64,000 nt of DNA. Origin: Puccinellia tenuiflora. Its lineage: Eukaryota > Streptophyta > Magnoliopsida > Poales > Poaceae. Location of the stretch: assembly GCA_012064385.1 (NCBI GenBank), contig QRDG01000522.1, forward strand, positions 610,578 to 674,577, in the 5' to 3' direction. Below the pieces are notes generated by a model. That model did not search any database. It was not told the origin of the DNA and saw only the letters and a list, made by a program, of their open reading frames with translations. This document shows positions 35,101 through 46,189 of this stretch, piece after piece. A program made the position numbers and the translations under genes. Every line of letters starts with the position of its first letter. Position 1 is the first letter of the stretch.

Positions 35101-35120
35101 GGAGGCTATAAAAAGCCTCC
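35101..35120 (+). promoter_or_regulatory. LTR TATA box inside a short inverted repeat
   Basis: TATAAAA is embedded in GGAGGCT-ATAAAA-AGCCTCC, a perfect 7-bp inverted repeat around the box. The same arrangement is at 43273-43292 in the other LTR. Position, about 1.4 kb into the LTR, suggests the U3/R boundary lies shortly after. Confidence 0.7.
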
Positions 35121-36130
35121 TTCCCCCCCAAAACCTGGTTGCTGACCTTGCTCACCTGTTCTTGCTCTTCCCCTTTGCTCTAATCCTTGTGAGCTTGATT
35201 CCTCTCTTCCCCTCCAATGATTCTTGCCCAAATTTAGGGTTTCAAGAGAGGAGATCTAGATCTACCATTCCACCAATCAAATTCTCCTCTAAGTGAGGGG
35301 AACTTTGTGGATCTAGATTTGGGGTTGCTTTGTGTTCATCCCCTTTGTTCTTCCTCTCTTATTCCCTCCATAGCATTAGTTGCTTTGGTTGGAATTTGGG
35401 AGTGAAGGATTTGAGCACTTTGTGTGCTCTTGCCTTTTTGCATTTGTTGCATCGGGTTTCTCTCTCCACGGTGATACGTGAAGTTGAAGGTTGAGAAGCT
35501 TGTTACTCTTGGGTGCATTGTGTTCCCAAGAGCTTGTTGCCTCTTGGGTGCATTGTGTACCCTAGACGGTTGGAGGTGCCGCGAAGACTTCGAGTTGTGA
35601 AGCTTCGGCACGAGTTTGGGAGCCCCCAATTGAGTTGTGGGTGTGTGCCCCAAGAGAAGTTGTAAAGGGCTCCGGAATCCGCCCCGAAGAATTCCGATAG
35701 TGGAAGGTGAACCAATCCCTTGGGTGAGGTTCATCGGAGAATAGGGCGAGGCCTTTGTGGCATCTTGAGTAGGCCTTTTGTGGCGAGCTCACACCCCTCC
35801 AACGAGACGTACTCCCTTAACAAGGAGGAACTCGGGAATACATCCTCGTCTCCGCGTGCCTCGGTTATTTCTATACCCGAGCTTTACTTATGCAATTTAC
35901 ATTGTGATAGCCTTCGTGCTTGAAGTTCATATCTTGCTATCATCTTGTTGCTTGAATTGCTTAGCATAAGTTGTTGGTGCACATAGGTGAACCTAGAATA
36001 TTAGGTTGTTGGCTTGTTAATTTAAACACCTAGTTTTATTCCGCAATTATCAAGCCCCTAATTAGAAAAAGTTTTAACCGCCTATTCACCCCCCCTCTAG
36101 GCGACATCCGGGCATTGTTTGTTCTTTCAA

Positions 36131-36144
36131 TTGGTATCAGAGCC
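36131..36144 (+). other. primer-binding site of the Copia-like element
   Basis: TTGGTATCAGAGCC directly follows the 5' LTR. It is complementary to the 3' end of initiator tRNA-Met, the usual Copia primer. Confidence 0.85.
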
Positions 36145-36183
36145 TCGTCTCTCTTGTTTGGCTTTACCGCCTAGAGAGTAAAG

Positions 36184-38520
36184 ATGTCGTCTAGGGATTT
36201 AGTGCACAATTCCTTGTTTAGATTTAATGGCACAAATTTTAATTTTTGGAAAACTCATATGCTTAGACACTTACGGGTCTTGGACCCCAATATTGAGCGT
36301 ATCTTAGATATAGGTTTTTCTCCTCCAAAGGATTGCGAAAGTAAGACTTTAGAGGATGAGAAAAACTTATATCTAGATGCTCTAGCATCTAATGAGTTTT
36401 GCAAGTTTGTGAGTGTAGTTGTGTTTGAGTCAATCATGCCTCTCCGGGATGCTCATGAGCTATGGACCAAGCTTCAAGATAAATATGGAGTGTCCAACTC
36501 TATTGAGGATGATTGTTCTCCTTCCACTTCCGGCCGTGACGAGTTCTCATCTTCGTCTACTTCACCAAAATGTGGTAAGCCACAACCCAATGTGATGGTG
36601 AGTAGTGATAGGTCTTGCAATATTGATAGTGAGCTATTCTTTGATAATCTTTTATCTCTAGCTTGTTGCAATGCCTTATCTTTGGACTTAAACTCTTCTA
36701 GCACTCCTAACGTCATACATGCTAGTGTTGATAGTCCTTATATATCATCCAAAAATTGCTTAGATAAATCTAATGATGATATGCTTGCTTTATCTTGTTC
36801 CAATGATAAAAATGCTTGTGTTCCCTCTAACTCTTGCATGAATATTAATGTAGAGGAAACTCAATTAATTGTTGAACAAGATTTGAACTTGAGTAGTTCA
36901 AAAATTAATTATTCTTCTTCATCCACCTCTCATTGTTTCATGGCTAAATCTTCTTCTAGTAATGACTATGATGATAATAATGATAAAAATGATGAAGAAG
37001 ATGATGTGGAAAAGGTTAATGCTAGGCTCCAAAATAACGGTCTTATGATTCTTAAAGCCCTTCCTAGCAATAAAAGTGCCCAAGCTAACCTCTTTGAAAT
37101 CATGAGCAGTCTTATTGAGCGAGGGGAAACTATTGAGGCCTTGGAAGCAAGCCTTGAAGAAAAGGGTAAGATAGAAAGAGATGATGCTATGGAGAAAGCA
37201 TCATTAGAAGATGCTCTTGTGGAAGAGCAAGAGACTCGTGCTTCTCTAGAGGAGAAACTAGAATCTATCGAGGAGTCTCATAATGAAATAATTGCTAAAA
37301 TTATTAAAGAACGTGACCATGCTTATGCTAAATATAAAGTCACGAAAAATGAAAATGCTAGATTAAATGATGAGCTTGCCAAGTTATCTTCTTCTATTCC
37401 TAAAATTAATGATGCTTGTGCTACTAACTCCACTTCTTGTGAAGCATCTATTATGAAGGAGAATGTTGAGCTAAGGGCTCAACTTGAGTTGCTAACTAGC
37501 AAGTATGAGAAGTTGGAAGCAAGTCATGAAAAGCTATCTAGCTCTAATGATAATCTTCTAGCATCCTATGGGAAGTTGGAAGAAAATCATGAAAAGCTAT
37601 CTAGCTCTAATGATGAACTTCTAGCATCCTATGCTTGTCTCAAGTTAGCTCATGAGGCCGTCACTACAAAGGTAACATCTTGTGAGTCTCATGTGGATAA
37701 TAGCACAACCATAACAAAAAATGCTAAAATGCCATGTGCTAGTCCTAGTAGTTCATCCACTAAAAATGTTGGTACATCATGTGATGAATTACTTGCTTTG
37801 CCTTGGTGTCATTGCAATGAAGCTTCTACTTCCTCTAGTGCCTTTGTTGTCACTAACCATGTAGAGCCATCAAAAGACCTCAAGGCCCAAGCCACTTCTT
37901 TGAAGAATGGCTTGAAAAAGCGTCATGAGGGGAAGAGTGCACTTGACAACATGTTGAGTGTGCAACAATCCCCTAATGACAAGAGTGGACTTGGATTCAA
38001 CTCCAACATCAAGAACAAGTCCAAGGTCGAGAAGAAGAAGAAGGGCCAAGTTCAAGTCAAGAATCCGGCCAAGATCACTTGCTTCAAGTGCAAGGTTGAA
38101 GGGCACCATGTTCGGGATTGCCCTATGAAGAAGAAGAAACTTAGTGAGAAGCAACTAGGGAAGCGGCCTCTTGTTCAATCTCGTGCTCAACCACGAATTG
38201 AACAAAGGCCACCTCCTAAGAAGACTCAAGTCAATGCTCCTCAAGTTGAGGAGCCTATTAAGAAGAAAGAGAAGAGTCGGTGTTGCTACCTTTGCCGTGG
38301 CAAGGGTCACTTTGCTTCTTCATGCACCGTCGGTAACCCATCCAACCCTATCATAATTAATGATGTTTATTCTCTTGGGAAGGATAGGAGTGGCAATGTG
38401 TTTGCCAAGTATGTGGGAGCTCAAAGTGGTGTCAAGAAATGCACCATTTGGGTTCCCAAACCTATTGTGACTAACCTCTTAGGACCCAACTTTGTTGGGG
38501 ACCAACAAGCTTCAACTTGA
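36184..38520 (+). CDS. Copia-type gag polyprotein, 778 aa
   Basis: The retroelement capsid/nucleocapsid precursor. The ATG at 36184 follows the primer site by 40 bp, and the frame is open for 778 codons. Residues about 10-110 (FNGTNFNFWKTHMLRHLRVL through MPLRDAHELWTKLQDKYG) match the DUF4219/UBN2 gag region of Copia elements. Residues about 110-290 are Ser/Asn/Asp-rich. Residues about 290-500 are strongly Glu/Lys-rich and likely coiled coil, with a near-duplicate KLEASHEKLSSSND / KLEENHEKLSSSND. Two zinc knuckles follow: CFKCKVEGHHVRDC from residue 633 and CYLCRGKGHFASSC from residue 701, both CX2CX4HX4C. The protein ends without fusing to a protease. The intact frame, long for a Copia gag, suggests recent activity or selection. 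Confidence 0.88.
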   Translation: MSSRDLVHNSLFRFNGTNFNFWKTHMLRHLRVLDPNIERILDIGFSPPKDCESKTLEDEKNLYLDALASNEFCKFVSVVVFESIMPLRDAHELWTKLQDKYGVSNSIEDDCSPSTSGRDEFSSSSTSPKCGKPQPNVMVSSDRSCNIDSELFFDNLLSLACCNALSLDLNSSSTPNVIHASVDSPYISSKNCLDKSNDDMLALSCSNDKNACVPSNSCMNINVEETQLIVEQDLNLSSSKINYSSSSTSHCFMAKSSSSNDYDDNNDKNDEEDDVEKVNARLQNNGLMILKALPSNKSAQANLFEIMSSLIERGETIEALEASLEEKGKIERDDAMEKASLEDALVEEQETRASLEEKLESIEESHNEIIAKIIKERDHAYAKYKVTKNENARLNDELAKLSSSIPKINDACATNSTSCEASIMKENVELRAQLELLTSKYEKLEASHEKLSSSNDNLLASYGKLEENHEKLSSSNDELLASYACLKLAHEAVTTKVTSCESHVDNSTTITKNAKMPCASPSSSSTKNVGTSCDELLALPWCHCNEASTSSSAFVVTNHVEPSKDLKAQATSLKNGLKKRHEGKSALDNMLSVQQSPNDKSGLGFNSNIKNKSKVEKKKKGQVQVKNPAKITCFKCKVEGHHVRDCPMKKKKLSEKQLGKRPLVQSRAQPRIEQRPPPKKTQVNAPQVEEPIKKKEKSRCCYLCRGKGHFASSCTVGNPSNPIIINDVYSLGKDRSGNVFAKYVGAQSGVKKCTIWVPKPIVTNLLGPNFVGDQQAST

Positions 38521-41500
38521 CCAATAGGTGATAATGGAGGACATTGGTGACTTGGTTTCCTTTGAAGAATTAAGGGATCTTCATGGTTTTATCTCATCAA
38601 GCCAAGTCAATTGGATTACCACATATCTATCTCATATCCAATGCTCCTCCTTGCGGTAACTTGTATTTAACATATATATTCATTGAAAGTTGCTTGCTCC
38701 CTTGCATGTGTTAGTCTTGTTCCTAATATGTGCTTGTATGTGATATGCTTCTTTCCTACTAGTCTTGTTACTCAAGGTAGTGTATGTTAGTTGTGTATCA
38801 TGTATGTGTAATTTGTGTGTTGAGCTTTATTGAATCTTGTGTGGATTTCATTTGGCTCTTTGAGATATTAGTGGACCATCCCATTTTGGGGGAGTGAAAT
38901 GCTTTGTGCACTTCACAAACCTAAAAATGTGTGTACATGAAGGACACCACCTAGTATTGATATTTCAATATTATCTAGCTACTATGTGGTATGTCATATT
39001 CATGAGAAATTCAAATTCTACATGTCCATTAATTTCTCTAGTTGGTTTTATTTGCCTCTTGTTAAAATTAAAATGAAGTATCACATTATGGGGGAGTAAT
39101 AAGCTATGTGCATATTACAATCCCATAAAAATGTGAACATTTGAGGATTGCCACTTAGAGTTGATATTGCATATTATCTTTCTCCTATGTGGCATGTTTG
39201 CTCGAACAAGTTCCAATTTTCTTTTGGTTATATTTTGGCTCTTGTTTGCATGGGTTTGCTTGGTGTGGTTTTTCTCTAATATGCATTTCCATATATTATG
39301 TGAGAAACCATTTGTTTCATTTTGTTTTAACCATGGCGTTTCCGGTTGGTTCGAATAATTGAAACTACCAACAAACATTTTTCAAAATATGGTGCTTTAA
39401 CTCTTATCTCTTGCCATATATTTGTTTATGGTGAAGTTGGTCTTGAACATCATTCCTATATACCACCGAGAAATATCTCTATATACTCCTTGTCCATGAC
39501 AAGTGATACTAGTAATTGTGGTGGATTTTGTAGACCATCTTCACATTGGCTCTTGCGTTGATTTGCTTTATCTATTGCCTTCCTTGCCTTTTGAATAGAT
39601 CCTAGTTTTCAATTGGTAGTGTTTAGTGTTGTAAATAAAATATGGAGAGTAATGATCTCTTGTGCATGCATTTTGTATTCAAATGCAAATATCAAAGATA
39701 ATGCATGAATATTGGGGGAGCATTCCTTTTATTTAGAACACTAACCTATCTATCAATTTTTGATCCTTTCAATTGGCATTTGATTATTTATCTTGTTTTG
39801 GTACCTTCAATTGGTATTAATTGGAATTTAATATCTCCGCCATAGATATTTGTTCCAATTGATATTTATTGTGGGAGTCTTGATACCTTTTTGCCTTAGT
39901 TTTCTTTACTTGATTTCGGTCAAGTATCACTCTCTTTTTGGTATCTTTTCTCCTTGTTGATATCTTTTTGTTTTAATTGGTATCTTAGTTTCAATTGGTG
40001 TCTTATCGATCATTTGTTGTGTTGATTTTATTCCTTTTGATATCACACTTCATGTGTTGATGTGTTTTGGAATCAATCATTTGTTGATTTGATTTTTCCT
40101 CAATCATGTGTTGATTTGGATTTTGATATAATTTGGACAACCTTTTTGTGTCACACCTTGGTGTGCTCTCTTCTTGGTTTACTTAGTGTTTTCGTCCAAA
40201 TTATGTCTCGTTCGGTTCTAGAAAGCCTTTGCATGCTCGGTTTCTAATTTATATTTTTTAGCATGTTTATTTTTCTTGATCCAATATATAGGGTATGCTC
40301 CACCTAATCCTAATCGGCTAAGATGTGCATGAAATTCAATTTCATATCTATATGCACATATTTATGTGGAGTATGTCCTATATATTGTAGTTGATCTAAC
40401 TACTATGGGACCCAATGAGTTTGGGAACCATTTTGTACTCTAATTTTGGTTTTAGGTACAATGGAGATGCATTGGATGCTTGCCTCATTCATAAGGAAGG
40501 TGTTCTCACCAAGTGATTGTCGGAGTCAAGCTTTGATGTCAAACCAACTCTCATCATCTTCATCACCAATGTCATCTCGGTAACAAGTATCCATCTCATG
40601 CATACCTTTCTAGTTTCCAACCTTGTGTAGGTTGTCTCTTGGCATGAAAGTTCTTAATGTGCAATTGTTGTGGTTTTGGCCTATTTCCTTCACTTAATAT
40701 ATCTTTGTGATATGTGTGATGAATTTGCAAAAACCTTTTCTTCAATTGATATTATTTGTTTGTGATACTTGTTACCTATTTCAAAGCATCTCCACTATCT
40801 CTTGTTCCCTTAGTGATATGTGTGATGCATTTGATATATTTGAAGTTCATTTATATACAATGAGATAAATTTGAGCTATGTGCTATGCTTTTATGCAATA
40901 ATCTCGTTCGTATATTTATGACTTCCTTTTGGATACCTTATTCTCCTTTTCCCGAACCATTTCGTATGTATATGTTTCTTTGCGGATGTATATCTTTGTG
41001 GTTTGTCTAATTAGAAACCTATACATATGAGAGAGGTCACCTTTTAGTCGGTATCCTATTCCTTTTGAGCCACCTTGTTTTTCACCTATAATTCTTTGGT
41101 GGCTCCAAATTTGTCTCATGAGTGCTTGTCTTATTGTTTATTGGTATCTTTGCACACTCATGTTTTTGTTGAGGATCTTTTACTTCATGCTTACCATGGT
41201 GAGCATGTTGATTTCCATTTGACTAAATGCTCTCACTAGTTTTTGGCATTTTCAATTGGTTTTAGTTTCCAATTGGTATCCCTAAGCTTGTGAACATATT
41301 TATTTAAAAGATCTCTTTTCTCGGTTGGGCCTATCTTATGATGAATTTTTGAAAATTGATATCTTCTTATGGCTCAACCACATCTTTGGTGCAAGTGCTA
41401 TGATTTGCTTTTGCATTATGCACTCTTGCACTTGTTGCGTGTTCTAGATAATTTTGGGGAGCGAGGATGCCATTTTTGTGCACTCCTCAATTGTGCATGA

Positions 41501-41880
41501 AAATTGGGGAGCTTCTCCGTTTTTATTTAGAACTCTCGCTTTGGATCTTCTCGATTGTTTTTCTCCTTTGTGGAGATGTTTAAAAAGAACTCATTTCTTT
41601 GCAATCTTTTGATCCTCAATATAGTTTGATTTCCTCTAATTTTTCGTTAAAAGGGATTGTCATCTCCTTTATGGAGGAACTCATTTTATATTGGCTCTCT
41701 AAATTTTTCTTCCCATTTCGGCAATCGATGCCAATGGGGGAGAAGTTTAGAGGGTTTAAGGGAATTTGGGTTTTATGCTTTTGTTGCATTTGCCTTTAAT
41801 GCGCTTTGCATTCTTGCTTGTTTGTCATGCAAGGATGCTTTATTCATTATATAAACCCTCTTAATAAGGGACTGTCATCA
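38521..41880. other. non-coding interior of the Copia-like element
   Basis: T-rich sequence with no open frame over about 100 codons. It contains diverged copies of a gggggag-headed block (about 38886, 39089 and 39714, and shorter ones near 41455 and 41505). It also repeats the word aattggtatc several times (for example about 39808, 39960 and 41270), echoing the purine tract and primer site. No pol remnants were recognised. Confidence 0.6.
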
Positions 41881-41886
41881 ATTACC

Positions 41887-41900
41887 AAAATGGGGGAGAT
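41887..41900 (+). other. polypurine tract of the Copia-like element
   Basis: AAAATGGGGGAGAT directly abuts the 3' LTR start at 41901. Confidence 0.75.
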
Positions 41901-44301
41901 TGAAAGTGCATGATTGATCCCATGCATGGTTTTGGTAATTAATGACAATCTCTATGGACTAATGTTTGCATTAAGCTATTTATAGGTTGTGTCCATTTGC
42001 GTTGCTTGATCTCCATTTGTTGGAATCAAGGCTAAGGGAAGAAAAAGAAGAAGAAGTTTGTGTTGATCAAGACTATGTGCGGATTGATCAACACCCAAGT
42101 TCAAGTGAAGTATGCCGAAGAGTGCTTTCCCCATCTTGGTGTATGGGGGAGCGTCATGTGAATCTTCACCAAGCAAGGCGCAATCAAGAAAGGTGGTTCG
42201 TCTTGAGGAGATGAAGATTGTCTTCTTCGACTACAAGTGGATTAATGCGCAAGGCAAAGGTATGATCTTGATAGGGCTTTTATTTCACCGGTCTCATGAT
42301 GTTAGTTGAGAGACCGGGTTATAAGATAAATAGCCGTACTATCAAGAGGGGCTCTCGACCGAGTATCGTGATCGTATCGTTCGTAGAGAGCTCAAACCTT
42401 TGCATCCATGCAATCATCTTTATTGGTTCTTATTTGACTCTTATCGTGGTGTGGTCTTGGTGCTTGTCGGGCTTGTCATGACAAGGCTAAGTTCACCGAA
42501 AACGGTTTTCTTATGCGTCTTCTTTTGCATTTTCGGTATTGGAGATTTTGCCGGTTCATCCTTGTGGAACGTTTCACCCTTCCAACCCTTTGCAAAATCT
42601 CCTTTGCTCGTTTGCCTTTCTCAAAGGTTGCTTTTGTCGTCCTCTTTCCAACAAAATTGGTTTTACTCTTTTCGGACTTCTTTTGCAAAAGAGAAGTTTT
42701 TTCGGTTTGCGAAAAAGAGCTTTTAAATGTTCCCCATTTGGCTTTACAATATTTTGTTGGACCATGATGTTTCTCTGCATAATCTTGTTGTGCTCATTGT
42801 GACGATTCCAACGAGCCCAAGCTTATCGAAAACGGAGTCCATTTGCAAAAGATATGGGGTTATGCTTTTCTGCTGGAACTACCCCGGAGAGGGCCCGGAA
42901 TCTCCGGCCCACCCCGGAATCTCCGGCCCTAGGACCCGGAGTCTCCGCCCCCTGGTTTTTTCGTTGCCGAACATCGTCGCTGCGGTGCGGTACTGGACTG
43001 GGGTCCGGAGGTACCCCGGAGATGGACCGGAGTCTCCGGCCCACCGGAGTCTCCGGCCCCAGGTTTTTCTCAGTTCTTCGCATATGTGTGGTGCGCCTCT
43101 AGATAGGGATCCGAAGCTCCCCCGGAGGGTGCCTGGAGTCTCCGGCCTGGCCGGAGTCTCCGGCCCCAAGGACCGGAATCTCCGGCCTCCCCGATGACCC
43201 AGCAGGCCGGAGTCTCCGGTCACTTACTCCGGAGTCTCCGGCCTGGACAGGCTCCAACGGCTAGTTTTTGGGGGAGGCTATAAAAAGCCTCCTTCCCCCC
43301 CAAAACCTGGTTGCTGATCTTGCTCACCCGTTCTTGCTCTTCCCCTTTGCTCTAATCCTTGTGAGCTTGATTCCTCTCTTCCCTTCCAATGATTCTTGCC
43401 CAAATTTAGGGTTTCAAGAGAGGAGATCTAGATCTACCATTCCACCAATCAAATTCTCCTCTAAGTGAGGGGAACCTTGTGGATCTAGATTTGGGGTTGC
43501 TTTGTGTTCATCCCCTTTGTTCTTCCTCTCTTATTCCCTCCATAGCATTAGTTGCTTTGGTTGGAATTTGGGAGTGAAGGATTTGAGCACTTTGTGTGCT
43601 CTTGCCTTTTTGCATTTGTTGCATCGGGTTGCTCTCTCCACGGTGATACGTGAAGTTGAAGGTTGAGAAGCTTGTTACTCTTGGGTGCATTGTGTTCCTA
43701 AGAGCTTGTTGCCTCTTGGGTGCATTGTGTACCCTAGACGGTTGGAGGTGCCGCGAAGACTTCGAGTTGTGAAGCTTCGGCACGAGTTTGGGAGCCCCCA
43801 ATTGAGTTGTGGGTGTGTGCCCCAAGAGAAGTTGTAAAGGGCTCCGGAATCCGCCCCGAAGAATTCCGATAGTGGAAGGTGAACCAATCCCTTGGGTGAG
43901 GTTCATCGGAGAATAGGGTGAGGCCTTTGTGGCATCTTGACTAGGCCTTTTATGGCGAGCTCACACCCTTCCAACGAGACGTACTCCCTTAACAAGGAGG
44001 AACTCGGGAATACATCCTCGTCTCCGCGTGCCTCGGTTATTTCTATACCCGAGCTTTACTTATGCAATTTACATTGTGATAGCCTTCGTGCTTGAAGTTC
44101 ATATCTTGCTATCATCTTGTTGCTTGAATTGCTTAGCATAAGTTGTTGGTGCACATAGGTGAACCTAGAATATTAGGTTGTTGGCTTGTTAATTTAAACA
44201 CCTAGTTTTATTCCGTAATTATCAAGCCCCTAATTAGAAAAAGTTTTAACCGCCTATTCACCCCCCCTCTAGGTGACATCCGGGCATTGTTTGTTCTTTC
44301 A
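41901..44301 (+). repeat. 3' LTR of the Copia-like element
   Basis: The LTR is 2,401 bp, colinear with 33705-36129. The 24-bp length difference is one missing segment within the CCGGAGTCTCCGG array (near 43056). Confidence 0.93.
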
Positions 44302-44306
44302 ATCAC

Positions 44307-46189
44307 CCTCTATATGCCCACTCCGTTAACCACCACATCCCATACTTTCAACCACAAAAACATGTGAACACATGCAATGTACATGGCTAGATAGCTTCAT
44401 CACATATACAAACTCCACACACCACCAACAACAAACATGCATGTTTAGACAAGGGGGTGATTTCTCTCTCTAGCTAGGAAAGGCTAGGATTCAACCACAT
44501 GAAGTTTGTGTACGTGATTGATTCCAGCCATAGCTTTTCGGTGTGGACCCCTTTTGATATTATGGTTTTCTTACGACTCAAGAAAATGAAAAGCGCCTGG
44601 CACCGTCTTTTTTCTTTAGTTTTCACTTCGAGGGCATCCAATCATCTTGTGTTATCTTCAAATCATACGATATTTCTCAAACAATATTTAGTCCGCTATC
44701 ATGTTATCATTAGCATTAAAACCACGTAGTGAAAGAAATTCGCTTTCAAATAAAAGCTAGGGTCCATCCACCAAGTGGTAACACAATGTCGACAAATGGT
44801 ACCTCGACTTCAAATCCATATCGGTGACATGGTTGGCCATGTCGAGGAGCCAGTAAGTCTATGTCGCTGGGGTTATGCTCGGGCTTTGTATGTTGTTAGT
44901 ATGGTCACTAGCATGTTGATCTTGGTGGCAATATTTTTTTTTTGTGTCCACGTTGTTCCCACCCGTACATGTATGAAGAATGAGTTGTCGGCTCCCACCG
45001 ACGACTCTAGCGTGAGCGTTAAGGCAGATCGAGGCGTGTCCCCATCGATTCGGCTTCTGCCCTAGATCTCGTTGTACGCGGCGGGTCGCTACCGCGACGA
45101 CTTCTACCAGAAATATGCCTCCGGACGACTCAGTCACCGGCGTATCAACCTTTGTTCTTTTGTCATGCGGGGACGACCAAACAAGCGGTGTGTATTCAGA
45201 TGCAGAAGGTTTTAGTGGGTAGTTGGATGCATTTCTAAGTTTTCCTAGGTTATTTCTTTTCGCAATTATGGGGCTATACCGAGTCTGCATCTGTACATTT
45301 TAATTGTTTTTATTGTGTATATAGTGATACGGAGGACTAATCTAGATGTTAGCTTTTTTTTGCGCCTAGGGCTCAGACGTCTCAGTCGCCTCCCCCTTCC
45401 TCATCTCCGGCGAGCTCCACCCCCGCAACCACCGCAGGCCTAGCCGCCTTCCTCCCCATCCGCGGCCGACGCGTTGCCGCCCGCCCTGCCCCGAGCTCCT
45501 CCGCCGATCCATCGCCGCCCCGGCCATCCCTCTAAACCGCCCCCACACTCCCCAAGTTAAGTTTCTTCTCGCCTCCACCGCCTCCGACGCGGCGAGCCGC
45601 GTCTCCGGCAGTTCCGGGTCGCTCCGGTCTCATCGTTGCCGCCGGCCGCCGCGGCTAGCCGCGTCGCCTGCCCGTCGCCGACTCGTCCGTCACGAGGAAG
45701 AAGAAGGTAGGAGGAGGAAGAGTTACACGCATTGCGAGGTGCAGATCGGAGGGTGGAGGTGGTGACTGAGATTTAACTTGATCTGAGATCTCGCAAATCT
45801 TTTTTTTTTTTAGACCTGAGATGTTAGCGTTAAAAAACGAACATCACTTTTTTTGTGTGTGGTGTGAGAAAGAACAGAGATCACTTGACCATCATCCCTC
45901 CCACCTCACCGCCCGTTTCCCCCGCCACCACCTCCTCCTCCTCCTCCTCGCCTCGTCTCCCGCCGCTACTGATCCCTTCACCCTCTCCTTCTCCAAGCAG
46001 CAAGCAATGCCGCCCCATCGCTCCAACCTCCCCTAGATCTGGATCCAAGATCACGGCCAATGCACCGGCCGGCGGAGCGTCGCGACTTCCTAGCCGGCCT
46101 CACGCCAACAGATAGATATAACTAACCCTTAATCTGACCTCGACCCCGGCCGCTGCGTCGCGCGAAGTTCGTCGATCCATCCTGCCGCA
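44307..46189. other. upstream flank of the cotransporter gene
   Basis: No gene is recognised. A patch at 44870-45290 is open on both strands but lacks family motifs and may be transposon debris. A strongly GC-rich patch at 45366-45760 looks like a 5' exon or captured gene piece without a recognisable product. The last 350 bp before 46190, rich in cctcc, are likely the leader of the cotransporter gene. Confidence 0.4.

Larger units (their letters stand above)
33705..36129 (+). repeat. 5' LTR of the Copia-like element
   Basis: The LTR is 2,425 bp. It carries a promoter-like block (quasi-palindrome array at 34680-35080, TATA at 35107) and a transcribed leader part rich in tg/ct. Confidence 0.93.
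33705..44301 (+). mobile_element. complete Copia-like LTR retrotransposon lacking pol
   Basis: LTRs at 33705-36129 and 41901-44301 both start TGAAAGTGCATG and end TTTGTTCTTTCA. The element is flanked by the 5-bp duplication ATCAC (33700-33704 and 44302-44306). A primer site with tGGTATCAGAGCC follows the left LTR, and a purine-rich tract precedes the right one. The only open gene is gag (36184-38520). The remaining 3.4 kb of interior is T-rich with no protease, integrase, RT or RNase H, so it must depend on proteins from another element. The LTRs differ by a 24-bp indel and a few dozen single changes by eye, so the insertion is relatively recent. It inserted just right of the Harbinger element. 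Confidence 0.93.

Noticed and set aside
44859..45290. 143-codon minus-strand open frame
   Set aside because: No motif, no consistent start, and the opposite strand is equally open; treated as debris.
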